This document shows positions 1-12,900 of a stretch of DNA of 64,000 nt, piece after piece (the stretch's first letter is position 1; the number at the start of each line of letters is the position of its first letter). The stretch lies in NCBI GenBank assembly GCA_022457155.1, contig JAJGOT010000017.1, forward strand, positions 186,001 through 250,000. Direction: 5' to 3'. Origin of the DNA: Cladopsammia gracilis. Lineage: Eukaryota > Cnidaria > Anthozoa > Scleractinia > Dendrophylliidae. The notes beneath the pieces were generated by a model that saw only the letters and a list, made by a program, of their open reading frames with translations, was not told the origin of the DNA and searched no databases. The position numbers and the translations under genes are program-made.

Positions 1-1080
1 TTAAGGGTTTTTAACCCAACAACAAAAGATGAAATTATCACCATTGCTCAGTCTTTTGCTTCCAGAAAAGCCACTGGCTTCGATAATATCCCAATGTCTA
101 TAATTAAGGAATCCAACGGAATCATTTCAGAACCTCTGGCTCACATTATGAATTTGTCAATCTCCTATGGCGTTGTACCAGATCAAATGAAAATAGCTCG
201 TGTAGTACCACTGTTTAAAGCTGATGACCAGTCTCTGTTCACCAACTACAGGCCTGTCTCGGTTTTACCTAGTTTTTCTAAATTTCTAGAGAGAATCATT
301 TACAATCGCTTACTCGATTATTTGACTAATTTACATATTCTTTGTGATAATCAGTTCGGTTTTAGGAAAAATCACTCTACCACGCTTGCTTTGATTGATT
401 TGCACGATAAAATCTCGTCTGCTCTAGATAATGGTGAATTAGCGGTTGGCGTCTTTTTAGATCTCTCGAAAGCTTTCGACACAGTTAATCATTCTATCTT
501 ATTTGATAAACTTGAACACTACGGCATACGTGGTTTGGCCCTGAAATGGATAAAGAGCTATTTCTCAAAAAGACTTCAATTTGTAGAATACAATGGTCAT
601 AATTCTTCACGTATTAATATTTCGTGTGGTGTTCCACAAGGTTTTATTTTAGGACCTTTATTTTTTCTGCTTTACATCAACGATATAAACAACGCATCTA
701 CAATATTACAATTAATCTTATTTGCTGATGATTGCTTGGCTAACATATTGAATACTGAGTTAAATAAGTTGTCAATTTGGTTGAGTGCTAACAGACTCTC
801 ATTAAATCTTAAAAAAACTAAATTTATGGTATTTAAACCAAGTCAGAAACGTTCAAGTGTTAAAATTCAACTTTTAATAAATGGCGATAAACTTGATCAA
901 GTAAAAGAAACTGTTTTCTTGGGAGTAATCGTAGATGAAAATTTAAATTGGAAATCCGAAATCTCACATGTGGCCAACAAAGTTTCAAAGTCTGTTGGAA
1001 TAATTCGTAAATCTAGTTTCTACCTGTCGACAAAATCTTTACGAACCTTACATTTTTCACTAGTTTATCCATACTTTTTC

Positions 1081-1123
<43 letters not shown>

Positions 1124-1515
1124 CTCGTCTTGTAATTTTACAGAAACGAGTGGTGAGAACAATAGCTAAAACCCAATTCTATGCACATACTGATCCAATC
1201 TTTAAAAACCTTGGCATTTTAAAATTTCATGACATACACGTATTACAACTTGGCTTATTCATGTATTCCTATCAAAATCGTACTCTTCCTTTAAAATTTT
1301 ATTGTAAATTTACCTTACAGAGACAAATTCATTCATATAATACGAGGAATTCCCACGCTTTTCGTCTACCTTTTTGTCGGGCTAATATCAAACAATTTTC
1401 CGTTTTTTACCAAGGACCCAAATTTTACAACTCCTTATCTAATGAGATCGTGAACTCGTCCTCCCCTGCCTCCTTTAAAAAAGCAATTAAGACGTTTATT
1501 TGTACTAAATATTAG
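1..1515 (+). CDS. reverse transcriptase of LINE, partial ORF with internal in-frame deletion
   Basis: The frame is open from base 1 (the first ATG at 94 is not the true start) to the stop at 1513-1515. Visible motifs are the fingers motif KATGFDNIP, NYRPVSVLP, motif A FLDLSKAFDTVNH, motif B GVPQGFILGP (family norm GVPQGSILGP) and the catalytic FADD. Just after FADD the text jumps to NTELNKLS, so about 12-17 residues usual in the family are missing although the frame is kept. The C-terminal part (LGVIVDENLNW, then LQKRVVRTI) is typical. It copied element RNA by target-primed reverse transcription. It is probably inactive because of the deletion and the Ser-to-Phe change in motif B. The endonuclease domain lies outside the window. 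Confidence 0.85.
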
Positions 1516-1608
1516 TAATCTTATATAAATGTGTCAAAAAGTATCCGTCGTCATGTTCTTATTTTGTTAATGTCATCTTACAAAACTGAAGCTGAGGAGG
1601 CCTAATTA

Positions 1609-1651
<43 letters not shown>

Positions 1652-1712
1652 TCTCTATTCTTTTTATATTAATGTGTTATTGTAATATGGCCAATAAAAT
1701 AAAATAAAATAT
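1..1712 (+). mobile_element. CR1/L2-like LINE, 3' part (5' end outside window)
   Basis: Non-LTR retrotransposon remnant: a reverse-transcriptase ORF open to the left edge of the window, then a 3' UTR of about 190 nt. The UTR carries a hairpin (GAGGAGGCCT near 1594 pairing with AGGCCTCCTC near 1634) and ends in an (AATAAA)-type A-rich repeat at 1695-1712. An A-rich simple-repeat end instead of a long poly(A) is typical of the CR1/L2/Jockey side of LINEs. A related 3' UTR is seen at 39700-39853. Confidence 0.85.
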
Positions 1713-1883
1713 TAGGGATATTTTAAGTGGGAAAACGAGCAAAGCTTGTTTTGATCTTTTCAACTATACTCGCGGATGAAACAAATCGCGAACACTCAGT
1801 GAAATCGATTTTCAGGGTCACACGACAATCGCTTTATACACGCACGTGTGTCTTGTAAACTCGTCGATTCCGAAACTTAGGCA

Positions 1884-2087
1884 AATAGACCTCTTTAGCT
1901 TGTATGTTTTGTTTTCCCAATGTAGATCATGTGATGTTACCCTAGACAACTGTTTCTTTTAAATTTTGTTTTCTTCACGTGCATATGTATGCATAATTTA
2001 TGAAAAGACAACAAAGGACAAATTCCCTTGAGAACATCACATGACCTACATTGGGAAAACAAAACATACAAGCTAAAGAGGTCTATT
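1884..2087. mobile_element. long-hairpin MITE, arms about 54 bp
   Basis: An almost perfect inverted repeat. AATAGACCTCTTTAGCTTGT at 1884 is mirrored by ACAAGCTAAAGAGGTCTATT ending at 2087, and pairing extends through the ATCACATGA segments. The loop is about 95 bp. No ORF. Confidence 0.8.
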
Positions 2088-2499
2088 GTAAAAGACGCAT
2101 GCATGTTCTTACTTTTTGCTTAAAAAAAGGCCTATTCTTGGCTTATCCTCGGTGTAAAAGCCTGTGACTTTTTTTTTTTCATGCACAACACAACACAAAA
2201 AAATTGCCTAACAACTGCTCCCCCCACACCCCTTAAAAAATAGTTGGTTCCTCCACTTACTTCTGTAACAATGCAAGGACCACTTACAGTAGCAAAATGT
2301 AGCTGGATCTTTGTGCAGATCAGGATCAGCAATGAACTAAATAAAAAAACTTGAACATGCTTTCTTAGCCCCTGATGAAGGTTAGTTTTGTCTAACCGAA
2401 ATATCGGGCAAATATTATTAAAAGAAATCGAACGAATTTGCTGTCTAATCAGCCCTGCATGTAAAGTTTTTTATTTGGTTCCTCCAGGTCACTCATATA

Positions 2500-2806
2500 T
2501 ACAGTGAAACCTGTATTAAGCGGACACCCTCGGGACTCTCCCAAGTGTCCGCTTAATATAGGGGTCCGCTGAATACATGTTCGTTTTACAGTAAACATGG
2601 GAAGAAAAATTAGGGACCCAAGCAGAGTGTGTCCGCTTAATATGTAGCCTCCTACGCAGATGTCCTTAGAGCTCGTCACGCAATCTTTCCTCCCCCGCTG
2701 TGGTTGGTCTATTTTTTTAACCGCTCGTTTCAGCAGACGTTCGCGCGTGGGGGAGGAAAGATTGCGTGACGAGCCTAAATGACGTCTGCGTAGCTATTTC
2801 ACTGTA
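2500..2806. mobile_element. pogo/mariner-like MITE, TA-flanked, with a nested element
   Basis: Terminal sequence TACAGTGAAACCTGTATTAA at the left and TTTCACTGTA at the right give CAGTG termini flanked by TA. The internal CTCTATTAAGCGGACAC-type motifs recur in several places in the window. An uninterrupted relative of the same family is 35447-35593 in the opposite orientation. Confidence 0.65.
2645..2795. mobile_element. palindromic MITE nested in the 2500-2806 element
   Basis: Long inverted repeat: GCTCGTCACGCAATCTTTCC near 2671 pairs with GGAAAGATTGCGTGACGAGC ending near 2775. Outer arms TAGCCTCCTACGCAGA and TCTGCGTAGCTA enclose it. It lies inside the right end of the pogo-like MITE, so it inserted later. 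Confidence 0.7.
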
Positions 2807-2812
2807 TCACAC

Positions 2813-3516
2813 TGTGTTGCCCAATACCAAACAGCATGTGCATACATTTACCTTACCTGGTTTCTGTATCCTTATGTCCGCCACTTGAAGGTTTTTTCCA
2901 TCGTTGTATTAAACTATATTTAAACTGTACATCTACACGATATCTGCGACTTTTAATTTGTTCCTGGGGTTTGTTCCCATACATGTTCACGCTCTACTAC
3001 ACTGAAAAGCAGACCTTAAATGAATCGAAGAGAAGCGCCAAAATTTCCTTTGTCAGGTCATTTTTGGATTCATTTAAAATTCTGTCCCGCTAAAGGCAAG
3101 CCGATAAAAATTGAAAGATCTCTTTATGTGCACTGAGCAGGACGTGAAAACAAGCACGTGCATGGCAATATGAGCTAATCCGTGACACCAAAACCGGATA
3201 AAAGATCCTTTAATAATTTACAATGTCGCCTTGAGATATTGACAGGTACCATTCATCGAAAGAATGTGTTACCTTCCAGACTTTAAATTGCAACGATTTG
3301 AAACGTAAATTTGTTTCAATAATTCTACCTAACCAAATAACGATCTTTTCTTTAAAGAAGTTATGATTTTCCTCTCTGAGAAGTATGTGATAAAGGGGTG
3401 ATCAATCGACTTTGCGAAAACCAGCGTTCATCGCTCTGTTGATTGGTTTGAGCATGCGTTATTTCGGAGTCGCGAAATAAACAAACGGCTATTCAAAACG
3501 ACTATCGCTGTGAAGG
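2813..3516. other. intergenic region upstream of P4HA
   Basis: No gene or RNA recognised. It contains the presumed proximal promoter region of the prolyl hydroxylase gene. Short ORFs here show no family resemblance. Confidence 0.4.
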
Positions 3517-3524
3517 TATTTAAA
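3517..3524 (+). promoter_or_regulatory. candidate TATA-like box of P4HA
   Basis: TATTTAAA lies 38 nt upstream of the ATG at 3563. If used, the transcript start would fall near 3545-3555 and the 5' UTR would be very short. This rests on position and sequence only; a 5' UTR intron further upstream is equally possible. Confidence 0.25.
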
Positions 3525-3562
3525 CACTGGGCTGGCTGTAGTAGAATTAGTCGCGTTTGAAT

Positions 3563-3902
3563 ATGGCGGTGAGACTAGCTTTCTTAACCGCCTTCAGTTA
3601 TTTCTTATCAACAACTGTATTGGTCGATTCGGAAATCTTCACGGCACTGTCCCATGTGCGAAAACTGGTAAACATCGAAATGGAGCTCTCGGACGCGCTT
3701 GAAGACTACATCGCCGAACAAGAATTGCGGTTAAACAGATTGAAATCTTTCGCCAAGGATGTGGGCAAAGCGATGGAGCGAGCGAACGCAAACAGAGATG
3801 GGTATATAGGACACCCAGTAAACACTTACTTAATGATCAAGCGACTCGTTAAAGAGTGGCCGGAACACGTGAAATCCACGGAGCAAGAAGGCGACGCAGA
3901 AG
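3563..3902 (+). CDS. P4HA: P4HA exon 1 (signal peptide and N-terminal domain)
   Basis: Starts MAVRLAFLTAFSYFLSTTVL, a hydrophobic signal sequence with likely cleavage near VDS/EIF. It continues with EIFTALSHVRKLVNIEMELS, the hallmark P4Ha_N start. Donor AG/GTATTT at 3903. Ends in phase 1. Intron 1 is 8.3 kb. Confidence 0.93.
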
Positions 3903-6900
3903 GTATTTGTAACATCATTGAAAATTTATTGCGTATCTAATCAGCTTCGTAAAAATAAAAAAATAAAAATACAGCGCTACTGTGGAGTAGTCGTCGACAG
4001 CTTTCTTTTGAATGGTCATCAGTTTGAATGTAGGATTTCAGTCACAGTCAAATCACGAACAAACAGTTTAGCTGGAGAGGGCAGCTACATTGTTAATCGC
4101 TGTGAGAATACGATAAAGCCAGTTTTATTTATTATAAAACGGAAAAAAAAAATCATTTTACGGAATTAGGTAGTGAACTGAAAAGATTCGTGGTCGGTAC
4201 AATGAGAGACGTGAAAAATATTTTGGCGTTTTGTAAGGGTATGAATCTTTTCTTCTTTAATAATTTGTGATTTATAAAAAATCACCGAACATAAGCAAAT
4301 CAGTCAAAACACCTGGCGAACTTTATGTTTAACTGGACTCTGGCGTTTTTTTATGCTGTTATTTATTATTGTCATGGAAGGTCGCGAGGTTACATGACAA
4401 CTATCTATTCACTGTCACAGAAATTTACGGTAACATCACGTTGCGTGTTATCGGCCTTAATCAAACTACTTCCTGTGACAAATGATCACAAATGAATAAT
4501 GGGGTTACGGTAGTTTCTATAGAAACTGCGGTGCTGCGTCGGTGGGGGAATGAAACATGAAAAATTGGTTTTATCAAGTGAGTTTATCAGATAAATTGGC
4601 CACAGTAAAGATATACTTGCTGTGACATTTTTCCAAGGCATCAACCAAATAGAAAGGCAAAATGGACGCATAACCAGGGCTAAACACGATTAAATAATCC
4701 GCCATAAAAACGTTCTCTGGTTAAAATAATTTGAAGATTTTGAGCTTTCGGCTACCTATCTGCAACCTTTGACAGAAAATGATTGAAATGATCATTCTTG
4801 AAAGGCTACAGAAAGATAGCCGAAAGGCGGAAAGCCTTCGTAATTTAAAATTATTTTAACCAGAGAACGTTTTAATTTATAGTCTAATGAAATTTAAATT
4901 GTCTGTTTATAAATTGTTCGCGTTTGGCGCCGCTTAGTCGTATTTCAAGGTCAGTAATTCTCCTTTAATTTTTATGCTGTTAATCGCCAAACTTATGCAA
5001 AGTAAGAAGCTTTATAAAGGTAAACTGACAATTTGTATCAGTGTTACTATAAAAAAGTTATCAGGATACTAAATTATTGTTCGCCATAGACTGAGAAATA
5101 CGGTATTTTCGCATCGTTTGTATAATTAAGCCAAAACTAATCATGATAATCTTGCCCTCGAGCAGGGATGGATGTGTTGTTCCACTGGGTATATATAGAT
5201 TCGAACCTCTATGTGGACCACCTTTCGTAAGCGACCACTTTTCCATAATACCAAACTTCTTCCAGTTAGATACAAAATTTTGTTCTTTGTATCACAACTT
5301 CAATATGATACAATATTTTGCGCTGATCGGTGCTTTGTACATTGAAATTACTACATGTTGATATGATTCAAAATTAAGACAGATTCCTGCGACTCCGACT
5401 CTGTCGCTAGTGAAAAGCAGCCTTAAAGCGACCTCCTCAGTTGGGTTTGTATTTTGGGTGGTCGCTAGCCTGTTCCATGCGTTAAGTTTGTGGGGGAGGG
5501 GAGCAATTTAAAAAACTGGCGCGTGAACGAGCGGGAAAACACTAAGGGGCGGCGCCTGTCCCTCTCCGTCAGCTCTCGCGATATCCTTCTGGGAGCCGCC
5601 TACCGTGTCCTTTGCTCCCACTATCTGAACGCCTGGAACAGGCTTGGTGATCGCTCATGGTTAGTTGAACTGTACTTTTCAAATTTTGCCTTCTAAATGT
5701 TTTAACAATTTTCTGTTCTAAAAACCCTATATACACGGAAAGAAAACAAGGGCTGATTACCGTAACGATTATTATCATTCCCTGATAAGTTTAAAAAAAT
5801 GTTCGTTCACTCCACGGACAAAGACAAATATAGTTAGTTTTATAAGTTTACAAGTCTTACCTTTTGGTCTCTTTGATGTAGATGTTCAGTTTTAACAACA
5901 CAACAGAAGAACTGATCTAGACCCGAACTGAACTGAACTGATCTAGACCCGTTTGTTTGCATCTACACATCCATCTGGACCCTTTTATCAATCACGTTTT
6001 ATCAATCATGTTTTGACCTTGGATCGGTTGCTTGGAGCAAATTCAATTTCTCACTACTAATTTGTCTAGAAAGCTTTTTACATAGCATTAAAGCAATATA
6101 TCGTGCTCTCTTTCGACAGGGATACAAGTGGCATTTTAATTTAAATCAAATATATTTGCGAGAAGTTTCGACTAAAGTGATTTGACTGGAGAGGTTTTTG
6201 AACTTTGGAAAAGCTATCTTTTAGGAAAGGAGGTGGTCATTTACGTGAGGTGGTCGCACATGGAGTAGTAGACGGATTCACGGTCGTGGCCGCTATTTTG
6301 ATGATAGAACGAACGTGGGTCAAAATACAGTGATTCCGACTCCTCTAACACGAGACATTCAATGTAGGATGAGTCAGTCAGTCTGGAACGCACGTACGTA
6401 AATAAACGTGGGTAAATAAATTTCCTTTTTTTTTTTCGTTTCGTTTTCGAATGTATCCTAATAACATTCTGTCTATTCTCCAGATTCTTTTAAATTACAT
6501 TTCACTTACATTATATTTCAAAAGTTCAGAAATTGTGCCACGTCAGTCACGAAAGACCACTAAAAACCAGCCTTTAGATGTGGCCAAAAAAAATGCGGAA
6601 ACTTATACCCCCATATAAGTGCAGTGGCACTGGACCTCGGGGATAAGGTACAAATAACTGATGACATTACTTTACACTTTGTATAACATTTTATTTCGCA
6701 ACTCATTTAAAATAAAAACTTAAACGATAAAAGGCAACGTTCGAGAAAACTGACCGACGTAGAATTATAAATATCTCCCGCCAAACCCAGATGTCCCATG
6801 ACGACACGCAAACCGTCAGCAGATAATAATTTCTCACTTGTTCGTTCTTACGTCACTCAGATGTCAGAAATTACATTTTGTATGGAAATGTGGAAATATT

Positions 6901-9900
6901 TCTTAACTAATTATTTAATTACTTGGGCGGAGGAGCCCAAGTCATAAAATGCAGTTTGGTAGTGGGAAAAGTCTAGATTCCATAGCTCAAAAGGAGGTTT
7001 TTGAGCCCGCGAGACTGAGCACCCCCACCCAAACCTTGTTTTCACTAAAACCGCTGGGCACCGCGACCTCCTTTTGAGTTATGGAATCAAGTCTCTACCT
7101 TGGTAGTGCACGAATTTGCAATCGGGCTCTAATGCGCATGCGTCAAACTCAGTCAAGCGTAACGACGAGAAGAATACTGGTCAGTTGGCGTCTCGGCTAG
7201 CTTCAACGCTTTCTTGATAGGTTCGCCGGCGAAAATTAAATTCTAATGGCAGATAAATTCTGATATCTTGATCGCTTACTCTTTAGCCGTAATTCAGTCT
7301 TTAATTCAATTGAATCGTCACTTATATAAAATCGTCCATTACAAAAATACAGTTTCAAACGACTAGTTCTTCTAGATATAACAATAAAATAACTTTCGCA
7401 CTACATCAAGAAAGGTGCAACAAGAAAGAACAATTTTTTCACGGCAGATTTTGATCACGTGCTAGGCAACGAGATCTGCTAACAGATCGAATTTCATTCG
7501 AACGCCTAAAGAAATATTTTGAACGGCTTGCAGTGAACAGCCGAAAAAGAACAAAAATTTCGAAGGGCTGGCTGTGAACGGCTATGGAAAAATTTCGAAT
7601 GGAGTGAGTTTTCAGTCAGAAAGCAAACAAAACCAAAATAGGTCACTTTATGTAAACAAGGGTCCCAAGTGCCAGTGCGTAAGTCACGCAAAATTCATGT
7701 GTAAAATTCTTTCTGAACTTCATGTTTACCAATTGTGAAGATAAATCTTGAATGAAACTAAATATAATAATCGATGTCATACAGCGGGGAAAGGTACGTA
7801 GCAGAAAAGACAGAAAACAAATTTAGCCCTTTTAAGTTTGTTGTAGTTGTCAGGAAAGGGTAATTTGAAATCTGAATACAGACTATGCGCTTCCATGAAT
7901 TCTCTGTTTTCCTTGCAGAGTCGCTGGCCAAATTACAATTAAGCTTTTCCAAATTCTACCAGCGTTAATTATAATCCTTCACCCGCACTTCACGTAAGTC
8001 TTCACGTGTTCCACTTTACAAATGTGTACCAACAGTCAACGACATACAAGACTATCCCAATACTCAGTGCACTCCCTATCATCAAACCCTATTAAAACTG
8101 ACGTGCATGCAGATTTTCCAAGATATATACAGTCCAATACGCCTAATACAACGACGCCCAAGTATACGCTCCCACAGCGTCTTGTTTCTGATACTTTTCA
8201 AATCGACAAACTTCAGAAACCTGAAATTTGGCAAATTTGAGAGATGTCACTATTCTGGGAAGCGTTAAGTGGCGTTTTCACTTTTTGTGGGAAACTGTTA
8301 CAGGGAAATATATCAGTGATGTATTGAAAACTTGAAAGCAAACGCATGCTTTCGAGCACGGTTACAATCCTCAAATTTAATCGTCTAAAACTTTTACAGG
8401 CCGGATACTCTTAAGCTTGCAAACAATGGATAATAATGCTGTCCCATATCCCGGCTTGCGATTGGTTGCAAATTTTCCGCGGCGGTTTATTGGGCTCCTC
8501 AAGTATAAAACCAAAATTTGAAATTTTATTCAAAGGAAGGGCAGAAATGTTGGTTACTTTGTAAACTTTGTCAGATAAATCAACACTATATTCAACTCAG
8601 CATCCTTTGTTTTTCGCGACGGAGCCCAATGGAATGCTTTATCTTATTCTTTAAGACAAAGAGACACCTATATTGGGTGTTTCTTGGTGTTGCGGAAGCC
8701 ATTGTTGGTTAGCTTTTGTGTTGTGGTGTGGGTATTGTTCAGTGTCTTTTGAATCTTTTGTTTTACGTCATTTGGTGATCACACCATCCGCAACACCAAG
8801 AAACTACCCCTATATTCTTTTAAGCAGGCAATGTGGAATGAATTTTTGACTCCAAAATTGGTCATCTGATAAAATACTTATTGAGTAAATTAGGTCGGAC
8901 CAGGTGGGAAAATCGGGAAAACCCTGCGCCATGACCGAGAGCCAAATACAGTCGGACCTCTATTAAGCGGCCACCTATTAAGCGGCCACCCTCCATTAAG
9001 CGGCCACTTTCCAAAGTCCCGAATTATTTGTCAGTAAAGTGCTGTATTCGATACCTCTATTCAACGGCCACCTCTATTAAGCGGCCGCGGCCACCTTTTT
9101 GCTGTTGCAAGTTTAGTATTTACTGTATTTCTACCTCTATTAAGCGGCCAGCAAATCATCTTTTCAAGCGAAATGGTGACAGATAATATGAAGGTGATAA
9201 CTGATAACAATAAAAACTGCAATTTAATCTCCACTTGCCCATTTTCACGGTTACCAGGACCTTGCCCTATCTATCGGAATGGCAAATCACTTGATCTTCT
9301 CGTTACAACTCCGAGCTCCACAACAGCAAACAGCAGTGACGGATTATTTTAAATAAATCGTCCTTGAAATATTTTGAGCTAAAATTTTTACAGGCCTAAG
9401 AAACTTGATGTTTTGTTACATGGATTTGCATATTTTTCTGTACCTACTCAACACCAAAAAATACTGTACTTATCGACTACATGCTCTCTGTGTTAGAGCC
9501 AGAACTTTGCACGGACTTGAAATGCGCAAATACAGGGCACTTAATTTTTTGTTTAAATGATTTTTGCATTTATCTTCACATATGTTCACTTTTCAACAAG
9601 CCTTTTGCTATATAGAGGCAATAAAATTACATTGACTGCCATTTCTATCCAATTTATACTGTACCTCTATTAAACGGCCAACCTCTATTAAGCGGCCAGT
9701 TTTCAAAGTCCCGAGGGTGGCCGCTTAATAGAGGTCCGACTGTATTCAGTTCCCATTCGGCCCTCCCACTAAGCCAATAAGTACATAAATATTTTGGGTG
9801 TTTCTTGGTGTTGCGGAAGCCATTGTTGGTTAGCTTTTGTGTTGTGGTGTGGGCATTGTTCAGTTTCTTTTGAATCTTTTGTTTTACGTCATTTGGTGAT

Positions 9901-12900
9901 CACACCATCCGCAACACCAAGAAACTACCAATATTTTCTCCCAACTAGCCGCCATTATAAAGCCGTTATGTCGTCGCAAAATCGAATATAGGTTAGTGTT
10001 ATGCACTATGTTTTCCCTTATTTCAAAATGGCGGCCATCTCTAGGACGATCATATTAGACAGAAAAGTCTCGAAAAATTTAACCAGTGATCAGGCCATGC
10101 TCCCCTCTCTATCCTCCTCCGCGAAAAATGAATCGCGGGTTACGAACACTTTACCGTTAAAATGCTTCAAATCCTCATATTGAACACCCAAAGAAGAGTC
10201 TCAATGGGGCTCAACGTCGTTCCCTGGCTCTCTCTTGAAGACAGACTGCGAGGCCGCGGGCAGGAGGTTGAATAGGACTGGATAAGCGTGAGCCGTCAAA
10301 TGACTAACATTTTGACCCCCGACCGACAAATTAAGTAATGATCCGCACAAGAAGGAAAGTGCTGAACGACAATGCACGATGGAATGTTAATTTTTTTCAT
10401 TGTTATAACTAGTGATCTCATTGGCTTAGACTCAATAAGTGCTAAAAAGTTAAGGTTCAAGGTGCATTTTGTGTAATGTTTTTGTGTAAGGTTTCAAGTA
10501 ATTTGAGACCCAATCGCACAACATGCAATTTTAAAAATATATTGTATTTGGGGAACTTCATCCATCAAATAAGCAAAATTATTAGCTATTGACATCTGCT
10601 ATTCTGATTTGTTGAGCACGAACATTTCCTAAAATTTATTTGACACAAATGGATTTTCTTTATTTTTTTACTGAAATATAATTATGAACCATCAGCCCCT
10701 CCTCCATCCTTGAAATCAAAGATATTCTATGTGGGAAAGAGGCAATGACGCAGGACAATAAAGTTTACAGTAGTTCTTATGTGGAGCATTACTTAAAGGA
10801 TTTTTATCGCCAACTGTCAACAGAAGATTAACCACAGGTAGCCCAAGCTATATGTGTCACAGTAACCGTTACGAGCTAAATTATAAGGATTTGTATGAGA
10901 AAAAACGGTCCATTTTAGAAGCTAAAAAATACGAACAAGATTTCAATAAAATTGCCTACCTTACTTCGCTTGTGTGTTTCCTTGTCTCCTGTGTGATTTT
11001 TGGAGCGATTTAGAGCGTTTCCAGTGAGTTTTAGTTCCATTACTTTCTCTCTATATATCCTTCCCCACGATAGGGTACTTCAACCGAGAGGCCGAGCGGA
11101 TCCACTGAAGGAAAACCACCGTAAATTCGCTCCAAACCCTCCGATCGCCTCGAAATTCCACGTAGACCGCGGACGATAGTTCTGTTGTCCATTCCAACTC
11201 TTTATACGAGACCCGGATACATGGAAAGAGCATTAAAGGTCACCAATCTCTGCACACTTTTCCGTTGAGATCGTTAATAGAGGCTTGAGGAAGAAATCTC
11301 TAAGCCGAACGTTTGAAAACTGGCTTGGCGACCCGGCCTTTGGGTCGAATTTCTTACTGACCCGGTGGACGACTGTAAAATGTTACCAAAGACAAAATCA
11401 CCCTCGGATAAAGAGTTGGAATGGACAACAGAACTATCGTCCGTGGTCTACGTGTTCACTCGATAAACATTTATTTTGAACTGATCACTACCAAATCAAA
11501 TCGACAACTGACCTAGTTGCCAAGAATTCAAAAAGAAACGATAAACTAGACATTTGCATAACTAATAAGCCAAAATGACTGACGCTGACACAGAAAACTA
11601 ACAAAGAAAAAGCATGCGATTGCGTAATTTATACTACCAGCTGAGAAATGTCTGAAATCTCATTGGCTGAGACGACATTTTAATACTGAATCTTGCGCTT
11701 ACACGAATATTTCGAATGGAATGTTTAATTTCTTAAGGTCTCTCGTGTCCATTCCCTAGTATCTTAAAAAAATAAAACGTCTGTGGATAACCTACTTGAA
11801 TGTGAAAGATCCGATCAACGAAAATTAAACCGTTGAGACGGTTGCTCCCATTACTGCGCCTTTCAATAACATGCGGAATTTGAAATTCAAATCTCCACCG
11901 ACAGTTGCGATATTCCCTGCCGTCAATCATGTAAAAAAGAAACAAACAAAATGGATCGAAATCTACCAATCATAATGCACGGACGTGACCTTTTGACCTC
12001 ATTGAAGTGAAGATCTGTTTCTAAGCTAAGATGATTGACGGCAGTGTAAAACGCAACTGTTGGTGGAAATTTGAATTTCAAATTCTGCATGTTATTGAAA
12101 GGCGCAGTAAGACCCCTCCTACAGCAATTATAAGGCCGGAAAACATACACTTCATGTGCATTTATGCAGCTGTTTTCAGTGCCTCAGTTGCTAAGGTAAC
12201 TGTTAATCACATATTAAGTTGTTTTGTTGAAATGCATATTTATAGGTCTTCTAATTGACAAGCTTGAAAACTATCGCCCGCACTTCCCGGGGCAAGATGA
12301 CTTGGAAGGAGCCATGGACGCTATTAAACGACTTCAAGACGTATATAACCTCACGCCTTATGACTTCACCGGAGGTAAATACGGGATTCGTACAGACTCA
12401 GGCTCCTTACTGACTGCTATGGACGCGTTCAAGTTTGGCCGCGGAGCTTTTGTGTCCGATGATATGAAGAATACTCAACAGTGGATGGCCGAGTCGCTAA
12501 GGCTCATGAACATGGAGCCTGACAACCAGAAAAACATACCAAATCGGTTCAGTGTGCTGGATCATTTGGCTTGGTCCTCTTATCAGGTATACCGCCCCCC
12601 CCCCCCCCCCGAAAGTAGCGAGCCCCACGAAAGTGACGAGACCAAGTATTCTTTTTAATTATACACAATACAATCAAGATATACCGAGCCCACCCATGTG
12701 GCAGTAACATGAAACTGGACCGACGAATTTTGTCTCATTTTTAACTCGTGAATACGCGCAAACGTAATGAACGGGTTATCGGTAACGGTAGCTAATTCAC
12801 TCACTCACTCGCTCGCTCGCTCACTCCTTCCATCAGCTGTAAACTTAGTGGCGTAATGCTTTGTTACGAATGCGTTTCGTAACAAGAACAACGTGAATCC

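Noticed and set aside
3918..4169. ORF overlapping the end of P4HA exon 1
   Set aside because: Lies in intron 1 past the confirmed donor at 3903; no homology seen.
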